From Acidobacteriota bacterium (GTDB lineage Bacteria; Acidobacteriota; UBA6911; RPQK01; JAPXNP01): a DNA stretch of 34,464 nt. Below are positions 1-7,203 of the stretch, piece after piece; positions within the stretch are counted from its first letter, which is position 1; each line of letters starts with the position of its first letter. The translations under genes and the position numbers were made by a program. The stretch is from NCBI GenBank assembly GCA_020350445.1, contig CP070717.1:4931281-4965744 (forward strand). Direction: 5' to 3'. Under the pieces are notes generated by a model. That model ran no database searches. It saw only the letters and a program-made list of their open reading frames with translations, and was not told the DNA's origin.

Positions 1-8
1 ATCGTCGG

Positions 9-210
9 CCGGAACGTAACCGGCCTCCGGAACGTAACCGTCCCGGTTGCGAAGTGGGTTTGGCAAGCGAGACGCTTACCTTCCGGAACGTAACCGTCTC
101 GGTTGCGATGGGGGTTTGGCAAGCGAGACGCTTACCTTCCGGAATGTAACCGTCCCGGTTGCGATGGGGGTTTGGCAAGCGAGACGCTTACCTTCCGGAA
201 TGTAACCGTT
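9..210. repeat. 56-bp tandem repeat array, three full units plus partial copies
   Basis: Units begin with CCGGAACGTAACCG (or AATG) at 27, 83, 139 and 195, an exact 56-bp period. A partial copy starts at about 9. Each unit holds the short inverted repeat AACCG-TCC-CGGTT (one copy has loop TCT), then a G-rich stretch, GGCAAGCGAGACGCTTACCTT, and the next unit. Units differ by only a few substitutions. The array continues beyond the left edge. Related units occur at 8575-8790 and 17496-17730. There are no unique spacers, so it is not a CRISPR. It lies just past the stop of the minus-strand gene at 230-916. Confidence 0.9.
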
Positions 211-229
211 CCTTACGGCGAAGGCCGAC

Positions 230-916
230 TCAGCGGCCCGGACCGCCACGGAGCTCAAACGGTGAAGTGATTCCGTGCTTGTTTTGGTTGTTGTAGAGTA
301 CGGTTTTTCCGTTCAACTCGGGCCACCAACCGCCGTCAATGACGGTAATCGATTTGTCTGCGCCGATGAGCAGGTAGGCCGTCTGATGGGTGAAAAAGAG
401 TCCGGGATGGAGATCGACCCAGGCCAGAAATGTCCTCGACTCCAGAGGAATGGGGTCATCGGTGCCGTCAGAGAGATTGTTACTCGGGTCCAGGACCTCA
501 GAGTAGAAGTGGACATTGACCGGTTCCGCCTCAGACCAGATCGAGAAGGGGGAAATGACCGGCGTGCGGTTTTGCTGACCGTAGAGAATCCTGTGACCAT
601 TCAACACAGGCCACCAGTTGCCTCTTTCCACTCTGACCCCCTCGGAGGAGATCAGCACGTAGGCAGTCGAGTGACTAAAGAAAAGCCCAGGTTCCAGATC
701 CACCCAGATTAAAAGGGTGTTGTCGTCGAGTCGAAAAAGCCGCTCCGTATCACCGTCTGTCAGCTGGTCCCGACTGTTCAGCTCTTCGGGGTAGATATGA
801 ATCGAAACTCGGTGTTCGGTTACGCGCCGGGTCGATTCAAGGCGGTTTCGCTGCTGTGCGAACAGCCCGAGCGAGACGATTGTGGCGGCAATAGCGATGA
901 TGAAAAGTCTTCTCAT
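230..916 (-). CDS. Secreted protein with two tandem ~90-residue homologous domains, function unknown
   Basis: A 228-residue protein starting with a clear signal peptide (basic MRR, hydrophobic residues 4-19, likely cleavage near the Ala-Gln at 20-21). The start is supported by GGAGG about 8 bases upstream. The mature part is an internal duplication: residues about 36-127 and 132-222 align with each other. Both share WVDL-PGLFF, H-TAY-LI, a WWP-LNG motif, LY-QN and an SPF end. I do not recognise the family. The conserved Trp/Tyr/Phe pattern suggests a small beta-rich fold, perhaps ligand binding or cell-surface, but that is inference. It stands alone, flanked by repeats on both sides (9-210 and 965-1327), and shares no operon with a neighbour. 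Confidence 0.75.
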   Translation of the reverse strand: MRRLFIIAIAATIVSLGLFAQQRNRLESTRRVTEHRVSIHIYPEELNSRDQLTDGDTERLFRLDDNTLLIWVDLEPGLFFSHSTAYVLISSEGVRVERGNWWPVLNGHRILYGQQNRTPVISPFSIWSEAEPVNVHFYSEVLDPSNNLSDGTDDPIPLESRTFLAWVDLHPGLFFTHQTAYLLIGADKSITVIDGGWWPELNGKTVLYNNQNKHGITSPFELRGGPGR

Positions 917-987
917 CTCACTATCCTCCGTTTCTTGGATTTACCTCTAGTTAGACGTAAAACCGTGAATCTGGTTCATTAATGTAC

Positions 988-1327
988 GACAAGCTTCCAG
1001 CTTGTCTCTTGGGGCGTGAGGGCTCGCGTTGCTCGCCTGGTGAGGCTCGTGCTTCGCACTTTGCAGGTGAGGCGCCTGACGGCGCTGGTGAGGCTTGTGC
1101 TCCGCACCTTGCTGGTGAAGTGGAGGACTGGAACACACCCGCCTCGGTTGCGAAGGGAACCAGAGAATTGCTGAGTTGGGCTCGATGTCGATTGAGGCGG
1201 GAGACCGGTTTCCGAGAGACAACCCGGAGGGTTGTCGTACGACAAGCTTCCAGCTTGTCTCCGGCAAGGTACCGGGTACTCGGGTGAACGGGAGCCTGGA
1301 TTCCGAGGGACAAGCTGGAAGCTTGTC
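988..1327. repeat. Cluster of REP/BIME-like hairpins filling the intergenic region
   Basis: The gap from 917 to 1327 holds no convincing gene. It contains GACAAGCTTCCAGCTTGTC at 988-1006 and 1241-1259, and the opposite orientation GACAAGCTGGAAGCTTGTC at 1309-1327. Each is an 8-bp perfect stem with a 3-base loop (TCC or GGA). A sister hairpin, GACAACCCGGAGGGTTGTC, sits at 1218-1236 directly before the second copy, separated by GTAC. The last hairpin abuts the stop codon of the esterase gene at 1328. The arrangement resembles REP/BIME clusters mobilised by RAYT transposases in other bacteria. No transposase is in this window. Confidence 0.8.
1039..1120. repeat. GGTGAGGC tandem units with variable hairpin stems
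   Basis: GGTGAGGC recurs at 1039, 1066 and 1087, with a degenerate GGTGAAG at 1114 (spacing 27, 21, 27). Between the copies lie short hairpins of different sequence: GTGC-TTC-GCAC (1049-1059), GCGCC-TGAC-GGCGC (1072-1085) and GTGC-TCC-GCAC (1097-1107). The flank is conserved while stems change with pairing kept. It lies inside the hairpin cluster at 988-1327. Confidence 0.7.
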
Positions 1328-2236
1328 TTACTTTAGCATTCCCAGATCCTTCAGCCAGGCGGCGCAGTGGTCGGGCCAGTTGCTGACGGGAAGGTCGGTT
1401 TTCCGGACGCCGTAGCCGTGACCGCCCTTTGGGTAGATGTGGAGTTCGGAGGGTACGTTGGCCTTCTTCAACGCCAGGTACATCGCCAGACTGTGCTGTG
1501 GTCCCGATTCGGGATCATCGAAGGTGTGAACCAGGAAGATCGGTGGAGTGCCTTCGGGAGTTCGAATGTAGGGAGCCAGGACATCGGTGTCGACATCCTC
1601 GGGAAGCAGGTAGCCGGGATAGATGGCCGCGGCAAAGTTGGGCCGGCAGCTCGTCTCGTCGATGGCATCCTGCGGTTCATAGGAGCGCCGATCGAAATAG
1701 GTCGCCGTCATTACTGCCAGGTGGCCACCGGCGGAGAACCCCATGATCCCGATCCGCTCGGAGTTGATCCCCCACTCCGAAGCCCGGCTGCGGACCAGGC
1801 TGACCGCTCGCTGGGCATCCAGCAGGGGACCGGGTGCCGGTTCCGGTTCGGGCTGTCCCGGACGCCGCGGGACCCGGTACTTCAGGACGATTCCCGCCAC
1901 ACCGATCGAGTTGAGCCAGCCGGCGACCTCTTCACCCTCGAGATCCCAGGCCAGGTTCCAGTAGCCTCCGCCTGGACAGATGATGACAGCAGCTCCGGTA
2001 TTTTTCGATTCTTCCGGAAGAAAGACCGAGATCGTCGGACGCGTAACGTTGGTGATCCAAATCGCGGTCTGAGTGGGGTTTTCCTCCGCGCTGCGAATCC
2101 GTTCTGGACCGGTTTCCCCATAATCTCCTGGGACAGCTCCCGGCCAGACCGGCAGAATCAATGGAGAGTCCCCAGCCAGGGGGCTGGCAATCAGGAAAAG
2201 AAAGCTGACCGTCAGGAATCGAGCTGAAATACACAT
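1328..2236 (-). CDS. Secreted alpha/beta-hydrolase (acetyl esterase / xylan-esterase-like)
   Basis: A 302-residue exported serine hydrolase of the BD-FAE/acetyl-esterase type that would remove acyl groups from polysaccharides or small esters. I chose the start at 2236 because it opens with a signal peptide (hydrophobic to about residue 20, ending near Leu-Ala-Gly). AAGGGG lies upstream. The same frame stays open to 2488, but that extension would place the signal peptide internally. Visible are the oxyanion-type CPGGGY (residues 87-92), the nucleophile elbow GFSAGG with Ser168, a candidate acid at Asp240/Asp241 and His273 in GGHGYG. The C-terminal WPDHCAAWLK pattern is common in planctomycete/acidobacterial esterases. 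It is divergent from the DUF1697 gene. Exact substrate is unknown. Confidence 0.85.
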   Translation of the reverse strand: MCISARFLTVSFLFLIASPLAGDSPLILPVWPGAVPGDYGETGPERIRSAEENPTQTAIWITNVTRPTISVFLPEESKNTGAAVIICPGGGYWNLAWDLEGEEVAGWLNSIGVAGIVLKYRVPRRPGQPEPEPAPGPLLDAQRAVSLVRSRASEWGINSERIGIMGFSAGGHLAVMTATYFDRRSYEPQDAIDETSCRPNFAAAIYPGYLLPEDVDTDVLAPYIRTPEGTPPIFLVHTFDDPESGPQHSLAMYLALKKANVPSELHIYPKGGHGYGVRKTDLPVSNWPDHCAAWLKDLGMLK

Positions 2237-2490
2237 GTCCGCAAATCCCCTTCCGCAAAGACTTTCTGAATAATGGCGCGCAGGCAGGGTCTTGTCTAGA
2301 GGTGAAAACCCTGGACCGATGCGGTGAGGAGGTCTCGACTGGACGAACTCGGCCGCGTCTTCGAGCGCCTTTAACCACTGCTGTTTCAGTTCGGGTAGTT
2401 CGACAGGTTGGGTGAGGTGAAGCCGAGAGAAGTCCTCCGGGCGGTTTTCGGGCTCCCGAAGGAATCCGCTATACTGCCCGAAGAACAAGA
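2237..2490. other. Divergent intergenic region with an open frame upstream of the esterase
   Basis: This 254-bp region separates the divergent esterase and DUF1697 genes and should carry both promoters. I see no convincing -35/-10 pair. On the minus strand the esterase frame stays open for 84 codons. The stretch around residues 24-58 of that extension (LHLTQPVELPELKQQWLKAL and following) reads like real protein, so it may be a remnant of another gene rather than random sequence. Confidence 0.4.
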
Positions 2491-3021
2491 ATGCGCCGCT
2501 ATATCGCCTTGCTGAGAGGAATCAATATCGGAGGAAGGCATCTGTTGCCGATGCGGGAGCTTGTCGAGATCTTCGAAAAGCTCGGTTGCCGGGAGGTGAA
2601 GACCTATATCCAGAGTGGCAATGTCGTCTTTGTCGATTCGGGAAGAGAGAAAACCAGCATTGGAGGAATCCTGGCTGCGGAAATCCTCGAGCGATACGGC
2701 TTCGAACCGGCGGTGATGGTACTGGATGAGGCTCAGCTTCAGCAGGCGATTGACGGCAATCCGTTTCCAACGGAAACCGGGAAATTCCTTCACTTCTTCT
2801 TCCTCGATTCCGAACCGGCTGAACCCGACCTGACAGCGCTGGCGACCGTGAAGACCGAAACCGAAGAGTACAGGCTGGATGGAACGGTCTTCTATCTTTA
2901 CGCTCCCGATGGAGTCGCCCGCTCAAAGCTGTTCAAGAGGATCGAACCCTGCCTGGGTGTACCCGTTACTGCCCGAAACTGGAACACGGTCAGTAAGCTC
3001 GCCGAGCTGGTTAGAGAATAG
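2491..3021 (+). CDS. DUF1697 family protein
   Basis: A 176-residue protein with the hallmark N-terminus of DUF1697 (PF08002): YIALLRGINIGG (residues 4-15), then RELVEIFEKLG and a TYIQSGNVVF segment (38-47). Full length matches the usual ~175-180 residues and ends with the typical ARNWNTVSKLAEL segment. No signal peptide or membrane segment is present, so it should be cytosolic. The family has no established biochemical function. It is a single-gene unit; the gap to the next plus-strand gene is about 100 bp with no clear terminator. The initiating ATG is preceded only by A/G-rich AAGAACAAGA, a weak Shine-Dalgarno. Confidence 0.9.
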   Translation: MRRYIALLRGINIGGRHLLPMRELVEIFEKLGCREVKTYIQSGNVVFVDSGREKTSIGGILAAEILERYGFEPAVMVLDEAQLQQAIDGNPFPTETGKFLHFFFLDSEPAEPDLTALATVKTETEEYRLDGTVFYLYAPDGVARSKLFKRIEPCLGVPVTARNWNTVSKLAELVRE

Positions 3022-3123
3022 TCCGGGCTCAGAGCGTCCTTTCGGACAAAAGCACAGGGAAGTTGCCCCCTATCTTTCTGGGCGCCGGCATGTCACGCTG
3101 GGTCGCTGAAGAGGAGTCTACAG

Positions 3124-4101
3124 ATGCGAGATAGATCGATTCCCTTGATTCTGTTCACCCTGGTTCTAACGTTCACATTCCCGCTTTTCGCCGGTGATCG
3201 CTCACCGCATACCGACTGGTTTCAGAAGGCGGGATACGGTGTCTTCATCCATTTCCTACCCGATGATGAGGCCAGTTTCGCCAAGGTGAAGGATTTCGAT
3301 GTGGGCTACCTGGCGGATCAACTGGAATCGGTGGGGGCCGGATATCTTATCCTGACGCTGGGGCAGAACTCGGGTTATTTCAATCCCCCGAATTCGTCCT
3401 ATGATGCTGCAACCGGCTACCGGCCGGGTGAGCGTTGTTCGACTCGAGACCTGCCGATGGAACTTTTTGAGGCTTTGCGATCGAAGGGAATACGGTTGAT
3501 GCTCTATCTTCCTTCTCAGACCCCGAACGAAGACGGTCGTGCGCAAGCTGCGTTCGGCTTTCCGGTCGGCAAGAAGGACCAGCCCATCGCTATTGAATCT
3601 GCCCGAAAGTGGGCAAGAGTGATTCGCGAATGGTCCGTACGTTACGGCGACAAACTCTCTGGCTGGTGGTTCGATGGAGGCTACGATCATGTCGGGTTCA
3701 ACGAGGAGATTGCGGGGATCTACGCCGAAGCCGCCCGTGCGGGGAATCCATCGTCGATCATCACCTTCAATCCCGGGATCAAACTCGTGCGTCATACCCA
3801 GGCGGAGGACTACACAGCGGGAGAACTGCAGGAGCCATTCGACTTCATACCGACCTCACGCTGGTTGGACGGTTCACAGTGGCAGGCGCTCACCTACCTC
3901 GGTTCTCACTGGTCGGCGCGGGATGTCCGGTACCCGGCGGAACGATGGGCCGAGTGGGCCAAAAAGGTCGTTTCGGGTGGAGGGGTCATCAGCTTCGATT
4001 CCGGACCCAGTTGGGATTCCAGTCAGGGTCCGATCGGCAGCCTTGCAGAGCCGCAGATGGAGATCCTGGGTGAAATCTCGACCGCACTCAAGAATCGCTA
4101 G
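3124..4101 (+). CDS. Secreted short GH29-like alpha-L-fucosidase
   Basis: A 325-residue protein with a signal peptide (residues 1-23, ending FAG) and GAGGAG upstream of the ATG. The fold signature is GH29: DWFQKAGYGVFIHF near the start (31-44), a GQNSGYF segment (80-86) and WWFDGGYD (181-188), where Asp184 matches the catalytic nucleophile position of GH29 enzymes. It would hydrolyse terminal fucose or a similar sugar outside the cytoplasm. It is shorter than typical bacterial GH29 enzymes (often 430 or more) and appears to lack the C-terminal beta-sandwich, ending soon after the barrel. The acid/base residue cannot be assigned by eye. Substrate may differ from fucose. The flanking genes are not obviously co-transcribed. 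Confidence 0.8.
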   Translation: MRDRSIPLILFTLVLTFTFPLFAGDRSPHTDWFQKAGYGVFIHFLPDDEASFAKVKDFDVGYLADQLESVGAGYLILTLGQNSGYFNPPNSSYDAATGYRPGERCSTRDLPMELFEALRSKGIRLMLYLPSQTPNEDGRAQAAFGFPVGKKDQPIAIESARKWARVIREWSVRYGDKLSGWWFDGGYDHVGFNEEIAGIYAEAARAGNPSSIITFNPGIKLVRHTQAEDYTAGELQEPFDFIPTSRWLDGSQWQALTYLGSHWSARDVRYPAERWAEWAKKVVSGGGVISFDSGPSWDSSQGPIGSLAEPQMEILGEISTALKNR

Positions 4102-4239
4102 CTGGATCTCTCCAGTCGTTGAACTCGTCTGGATGCAGCCAGGCGGCATCCTCACCTGCCTGTTGGGAGTTTCTGACAGCCGAGGTCGGGATGAAGAGCG
4201 TTCAGGATTCTCCTTGAACTATCAGCCGGGTGGAGCTAT

Positions 4240-5178
4240 ATGACAGGGATGGGTAGGGTTTTGCTGAAGAGCCTTGCGATCCTTTCCGTCCTGGGTGGAT
4301 GCCTGAGTGCCGTTTTTCATTCCGATCTCCTGCATTGGGCCCTTGAATTGGGTAGACCGTGGTTCTCTTTAGATGGAGAAGTCTCAGAAGCTGGGATTCA
4401 CAATCTGAGCGGCAGCCTTTATTCGGCTTCGCTAGTCGCGATCGCTTTGGTTGTTTCACTTTACAGGATCGCGTTACTCCGATGTTCCCCTGCCGAGTGG
4501 TTTGTAACAGTCTTCTCAGATGATCCCGGCTCTTTGAAGGGGCTATCAGGTTTCCGAACGTTAATCCTGGTGATCGGTTCAGTTCTCCTGGGAGTTGGAG
4601 TCTGTTTCCTGTTAGGGAATCCCGACCAATCGAGGTTGGAGGATACCTGGGTCGAGAATCTGCAACTGGTTTTGCTGGGGATTTCGGCCCTGATCCTGGC
4701 GATGACGTCTTTTCGGGCGGTTTCTCTGAATCTACAATATTCCAGGTTGGCCGCGACCTTTTTGGGCTTGCTGGCCGCCGGAGCCCTCCTGGTCTTGATG
4801 GAGGAGATCAGTTGGGGACAGAGAATTCTTGGCTGGGAGACTCCCGATTCCTGGAGTAGAGTCAACGCTCAAAATGAGACCAATCTGCATAATCTGCTAA
4901 ACGATCTTTTCTCACCGTTGTACCTGATGTTCGGTTTGAGCTTTGTTTTAGTGACCGTCGCTTCGGTGATCCAGCGAACCCGTGATCTTCGAAATCCCTT
5001 GTGGCAGCTCCTTTTACCCCACCCCGCATTCTTCTTCGCCGCGGTTGTATTCACCTCGTTCAACAGCTTCCCGGTTCTCGGGGCGCTCCTCCCCTGGGGT
5101 GAGTTCCAAGAGTTCCTCCTCTACTTCTGCCTGCTGCTTTATGCCTGGGAGAAGCGTCAGTTGATCAAGGCCTGGTAG
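4240..5178 (+). CDS. Multi-pass membrane protein with EEISWGQ...NETNLHN motif
   Basis: A 312-residue integral membrane protein with about eight predicted hydrophobic segments (roughly residues 8-27, 61-80, 107-126, 141-158, 169-188, 222-243, 258-279, 288-305). Its landmark is EEISWGQRILGWETP (188-202) followed by NAQNETNLHN (209-218). This pairing recurs in an uncharacterised family of bacterial membrane proteins. The acidic and His residues at a membrane boundary suggest a conserved active or metal site, but no function is established. GGAG sits 4 bases before the ATG. The 3' end overlaps the convergent hydrolase gene by 22 bp. It stands alone. Confidence 0.8.
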   Translation: MTGMGRVLLKSLAILSVLGGCLSAVFHSDLLHWALELGRPWFSLDGEVSEAGIHNLSGSLYSASLVAIALVVSLYRIALLRCSPAEWFVTVFSDDPGSLKGLSGFRTLILVIGSVLLGVGVCFLLGNPDQSRLEDTWVENLQLVLLGISALILAMTSFRAVSLNLQYSRLAATFLGLLAAGALLVLMEEISWGQRILGWETPDSWSRVNAQNETNLHNLLNDLFSPLYLMFGLSFVLVTVASVIQRTRDLRNPLWQLLLPHPAFFFAAVVFTSFNSFPVLGALLPWGEFQEFLLYFCLLLYAWEKRQLIKAW

Positions 5179-6401
5179 ACCAGGGTCTTGAGCTTGACCT
5201 GAATCTCCGTATCGCAGGGCATCCGGTGGGTCATCAGGAGGATGACCAAATCCTCCTGGGGGTCGATCCGAAAGTAAGTTGAGGCTGCGCCATCCCAGCC
5301 GTAATCGCCAACGGAACCCATGCCGAGGCTTTCGGTAACATCGGTCAGGACGCTGACGGCAAGCCCGTAACCGTGACCGTAGAGCTTGTCCCAGGGGGCC
5401 GTGACTCCTTTCGGCAGATGATCCATGCTCATCAGTTCGACAGTTCGAGGCCCCAGGATCCGGACTCCATCCAGCTCGCCACCGTTAAGCAGCATCTGGG
5501 CAAATCGGAGATAGTCAGCAGTCGTCGAAACCAGGCCTCCCCCGCCGGAATAAAGGCGATTCTTGCCCGGAGAATAAGATGGGTAGCCCAAGGGAAGTGC
5601 AATCAGCTTCCCATCTTCATTGATTCTGTAGCAACTCGTGAACCGTCCGGCCTGATCGTCGGGAACAGAGAAGCCGGTGTCCTTCATTCCCAGCGGTTTG
5701 AAGAGTCGTTGCTCGAAAAACTCGGCCAGCGTCTGCCCCGAGATGACCTCGATGATGCGTCCCAGGACATCGATGCCGACACCATAGCGCCAATCGGTCC
5801 CCGGATCGAAGTAGAGAGGAAGGGTGGCGAGTTTGTTGACCATCTCTTCGAGGGTGAACTCCGGATTCAGAAGCCGGGCTACCTGGTACTTCTTACTTAC
5901 GGGATCATCCGACCAACCGTAGCCGAGCCCGGAAGTGTGTCTTGCCAGGTCGCGGATCGTCATTTCCCTGCTGGGTTTGGTGGATTCTTCAGATCCTTCA
6001 GGGCGGTAAATCTGGACATCCTTGAGGGCCGGAATGTACTTCGAAACCGGTTCGTCGAGGGTGAATTTTCCCTCCTCGTACAGGATCATCAGGGCAGCGG
6101 CAGTTACCGGTTTGCTCATCGAGAAGATCCGGAATATTGAATCCTCCTGAACGGGATTCCCTCTGTCGAGATCGGAGACGCCGAAAGACTCGGAGTAGAC
6201 CAGCCGGCCATATCGGGCGACAGCTACGGTCATGCCCGGAAAGACTCCTCGCTCGACGTAGTCAGCCATGACCGGCGCAATCCTTTCGAGACGTTCACCC
6301 GACATCCCCTGTTGTTCGGGTGTGGATCGGGGTAACCCCTGAGCCCACGGACTCGCGACTTGAAGAGCAAGAGAGATCAAAACCAGACCGAGAAACCGCA
6401 T
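5157..6401 (-). CDS. Serine beta-lactamase-like hydrolase (class C / esterase family, PF00144)
   Basis: A 414-residue exported protein. The start at 6401 is preferred over 6431 because GGAGGGG lies at proper spacing and the signal peptide (MRFLGLVLISLALQ, cut near Trp-Ala-Gln) starts there. The SxxK nucleophile motif is SMSK at residues 94-97. The second motif, normally YxN, reads YGV in WRYGVGIDVLG. The third, normally K/H-T-G, appears as GWDGAAST before FRIDP. This matches class C-like esterases and peptidases rather than a true beta-lactamase, so antibiotic hydrolysis should not be assumed. It would act in the periplasm or at the surface. Its 3' end overlaps the convergent membrane-protein gene. 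Confidence 0.88.
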   Translation of the reverse strand: MRFLGLVLISLALQVASPWAQGLPRSTPEQQGMSGERLERIAPVMADYVERGVFPGMTVAVARYGRLVYSESFGVSDLDRGNPVQEDSIFRIFSMSKPVTAAALMILYEEGKFTLDEPVSKYIPALKDVQIYRPEGSEESTKPSREMTIRDLARHTSGLGYGWSDDPVSKKYQVARLLNPEFTLEEMVNKLATLPLYFDPGTDWRYGVGIDVLGRIIEVISGQTLAEFFEQRLFKPLGMKDTGFSVPDDQAGRFTSCYRINEDGKLIALPLGYPSYSPGKNRLYSGGGGLVSTTADYLRFAQMLLNGGELDGVRILGPRTVELMSMDHLPKGVTAPWDKLYGHGYGLAVSVLTDVTESLGMGSVGDYGWDGAASTYFRIDPQEDLVILLMTHRMPCDTEIQVKLKTLVYQALIN

Positions 6402-6533
6402 ACTGACTCCCCTCCGATTGTCCGAAGACAAGAGAATGATGAACGAGTTGACTGTCGGAGGCGATTCTAGGTTGTCCCCCTACTCCTTGCAAGAAGGCAT
6501 GCTGTCACCTTCTCCAGTTCGATTCCTTATTCG

Positions 6534-7064
6534 CTAATGCTGCCAAACTGCGAAACCTGAAGATCGCAGATGCTGGGCATATTCGACTTCAATAACCTGA
6601 GCGACGCGATAGGGCAATGGGTTGAAGTTCTCGAAGAATTCGGGCATTAACCGCTTGCCATAGCGGCGAACGTACGAGTTGGATCGGTACCCTCTTTTGT
6701 GGTTCTGAAACCGATCCGCTGGATCGAGACCGGTCATCCCGACATAGACACAAGGTCTCGAGCCTCTGAATTCAGGGTTTGCTCGAAGGAATTTCCCATG
6801 GTTTAAGACCTCGGAGTCGAGAAGGACGACGTAGATGTTGTGCCGTGCTCTTCGCCCTCGCGATCGTGAGCTCAACAGGGCATCGAGGATGGGGTGGGAG
6901 GCTCCCGCTGTCTCAATGACCCGTAGGTCCGAAAGATCGACCTCGGCTCTGCCGAGATACTCGAAGAAGACTCGAGCCGATTCCTGGGAAGAATCCTCCA
7001 GTACTTCTCCTGTTCCCCAGGAAGGGTGTCTGAGATGAGTGACCCGTTCACCGTCAAGTAGCAT
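6534..7064 (-). CDS. DUF3553-type domain plus GIY-YIG-like nuclease domain
   Basis: A 176-residue cytosolic protein. The N-terminus has HPSWGTGEVLED, the DUF3553 signature (a small SH3-like barrel also found at helicase C-termini). The C-terminal half has a GIY-YIG-like pattern: NIYVVLL as the first strand, CVYVGMTG as the YIG strand, then DPADRFQNHKRG, SYVRRYG and a conserved Glu in AQVIEVEYAQHL, ending in VWQH. The spacing between the two strands is longer than in classic GIY-YIG nucleases. I chose 7064 because the upstream part of the open frame (to 7130) runs through repeat-derived hairpins, but no strong Shine-Dalgarno marks 7064. A DNA-binding or DNA-repair role is inferred from the two domains. 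Confidence 0.65.
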   Translation of the reverse strand: MLLDGERVTHLRHPSWGTGEVLEDSSQESARVFFEYLGRAEVDLSDLRVIETAGASHPILDALLSSRSRGRRARHNIYVVLLDSEVLNHGKFLRANPEFRGSRPCVYVGMTGLDPADRFQNHKRGYRSNSYVRRYGKRLMPEFFENFNPLPYRVAQVIEVEYAQHLRSSGFAVWQH

Positions 7065-7092
7065 GCTGCTGAAGAGCCATTCTAACGGGTGA

Positions 7093-7180
7093 CGGTGCCT
7101 TCCGGAACTTAGCCGGGACGGCTGCGGCACGACATACGCCCCGAGACTGTTTCGCAGCTGGGACGGCTGCGTCGCAAACC
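7093..7180. repeat. Degenerate hairpin repeats related to the CCGGAACGTAACCG family
   Basis: The stretch CCTTCCGGAACTTAGCCGGG at about 7099 resembles the start of the 56-bp units at the left edge. It contains AGCCG-GGA-CGGCT, the same stem-GGA-stem form with a different stem. A second near copy (GCTGGGACGGCTGCG) follows about 50 bp on. The gap 7065-7203 holds no other visible gene. Confidence 0.55.
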
Positions 7181-7203
7181 GAGATCCGAGGGTGTCTCAA
7201 GGC

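Noticed and set aside
9-210. CRISPR array
   Set aside because: Units are contiguous near-identical 56-mers with no unique spacers, and no cas genes are present.
275-712. Plus-strand 145-residue open frame
   Set aside because: Antisense to the duplicated secreted protein, which has signal peptide, Shine-Dalgarno and internal homology.
951-1313. Overlapping open frames in the 917-1327 gap
   Set aside because: They are translations of hairpin repeats and have no ribosome-binding site or protein-like composition.
5157-6401. True class C beta-lactamase
   Set aside because: The second and third active-site motifs differ from AmpC (YGV instead of YxN, no KTG), so esterase or peptidase-like activity is likelier.
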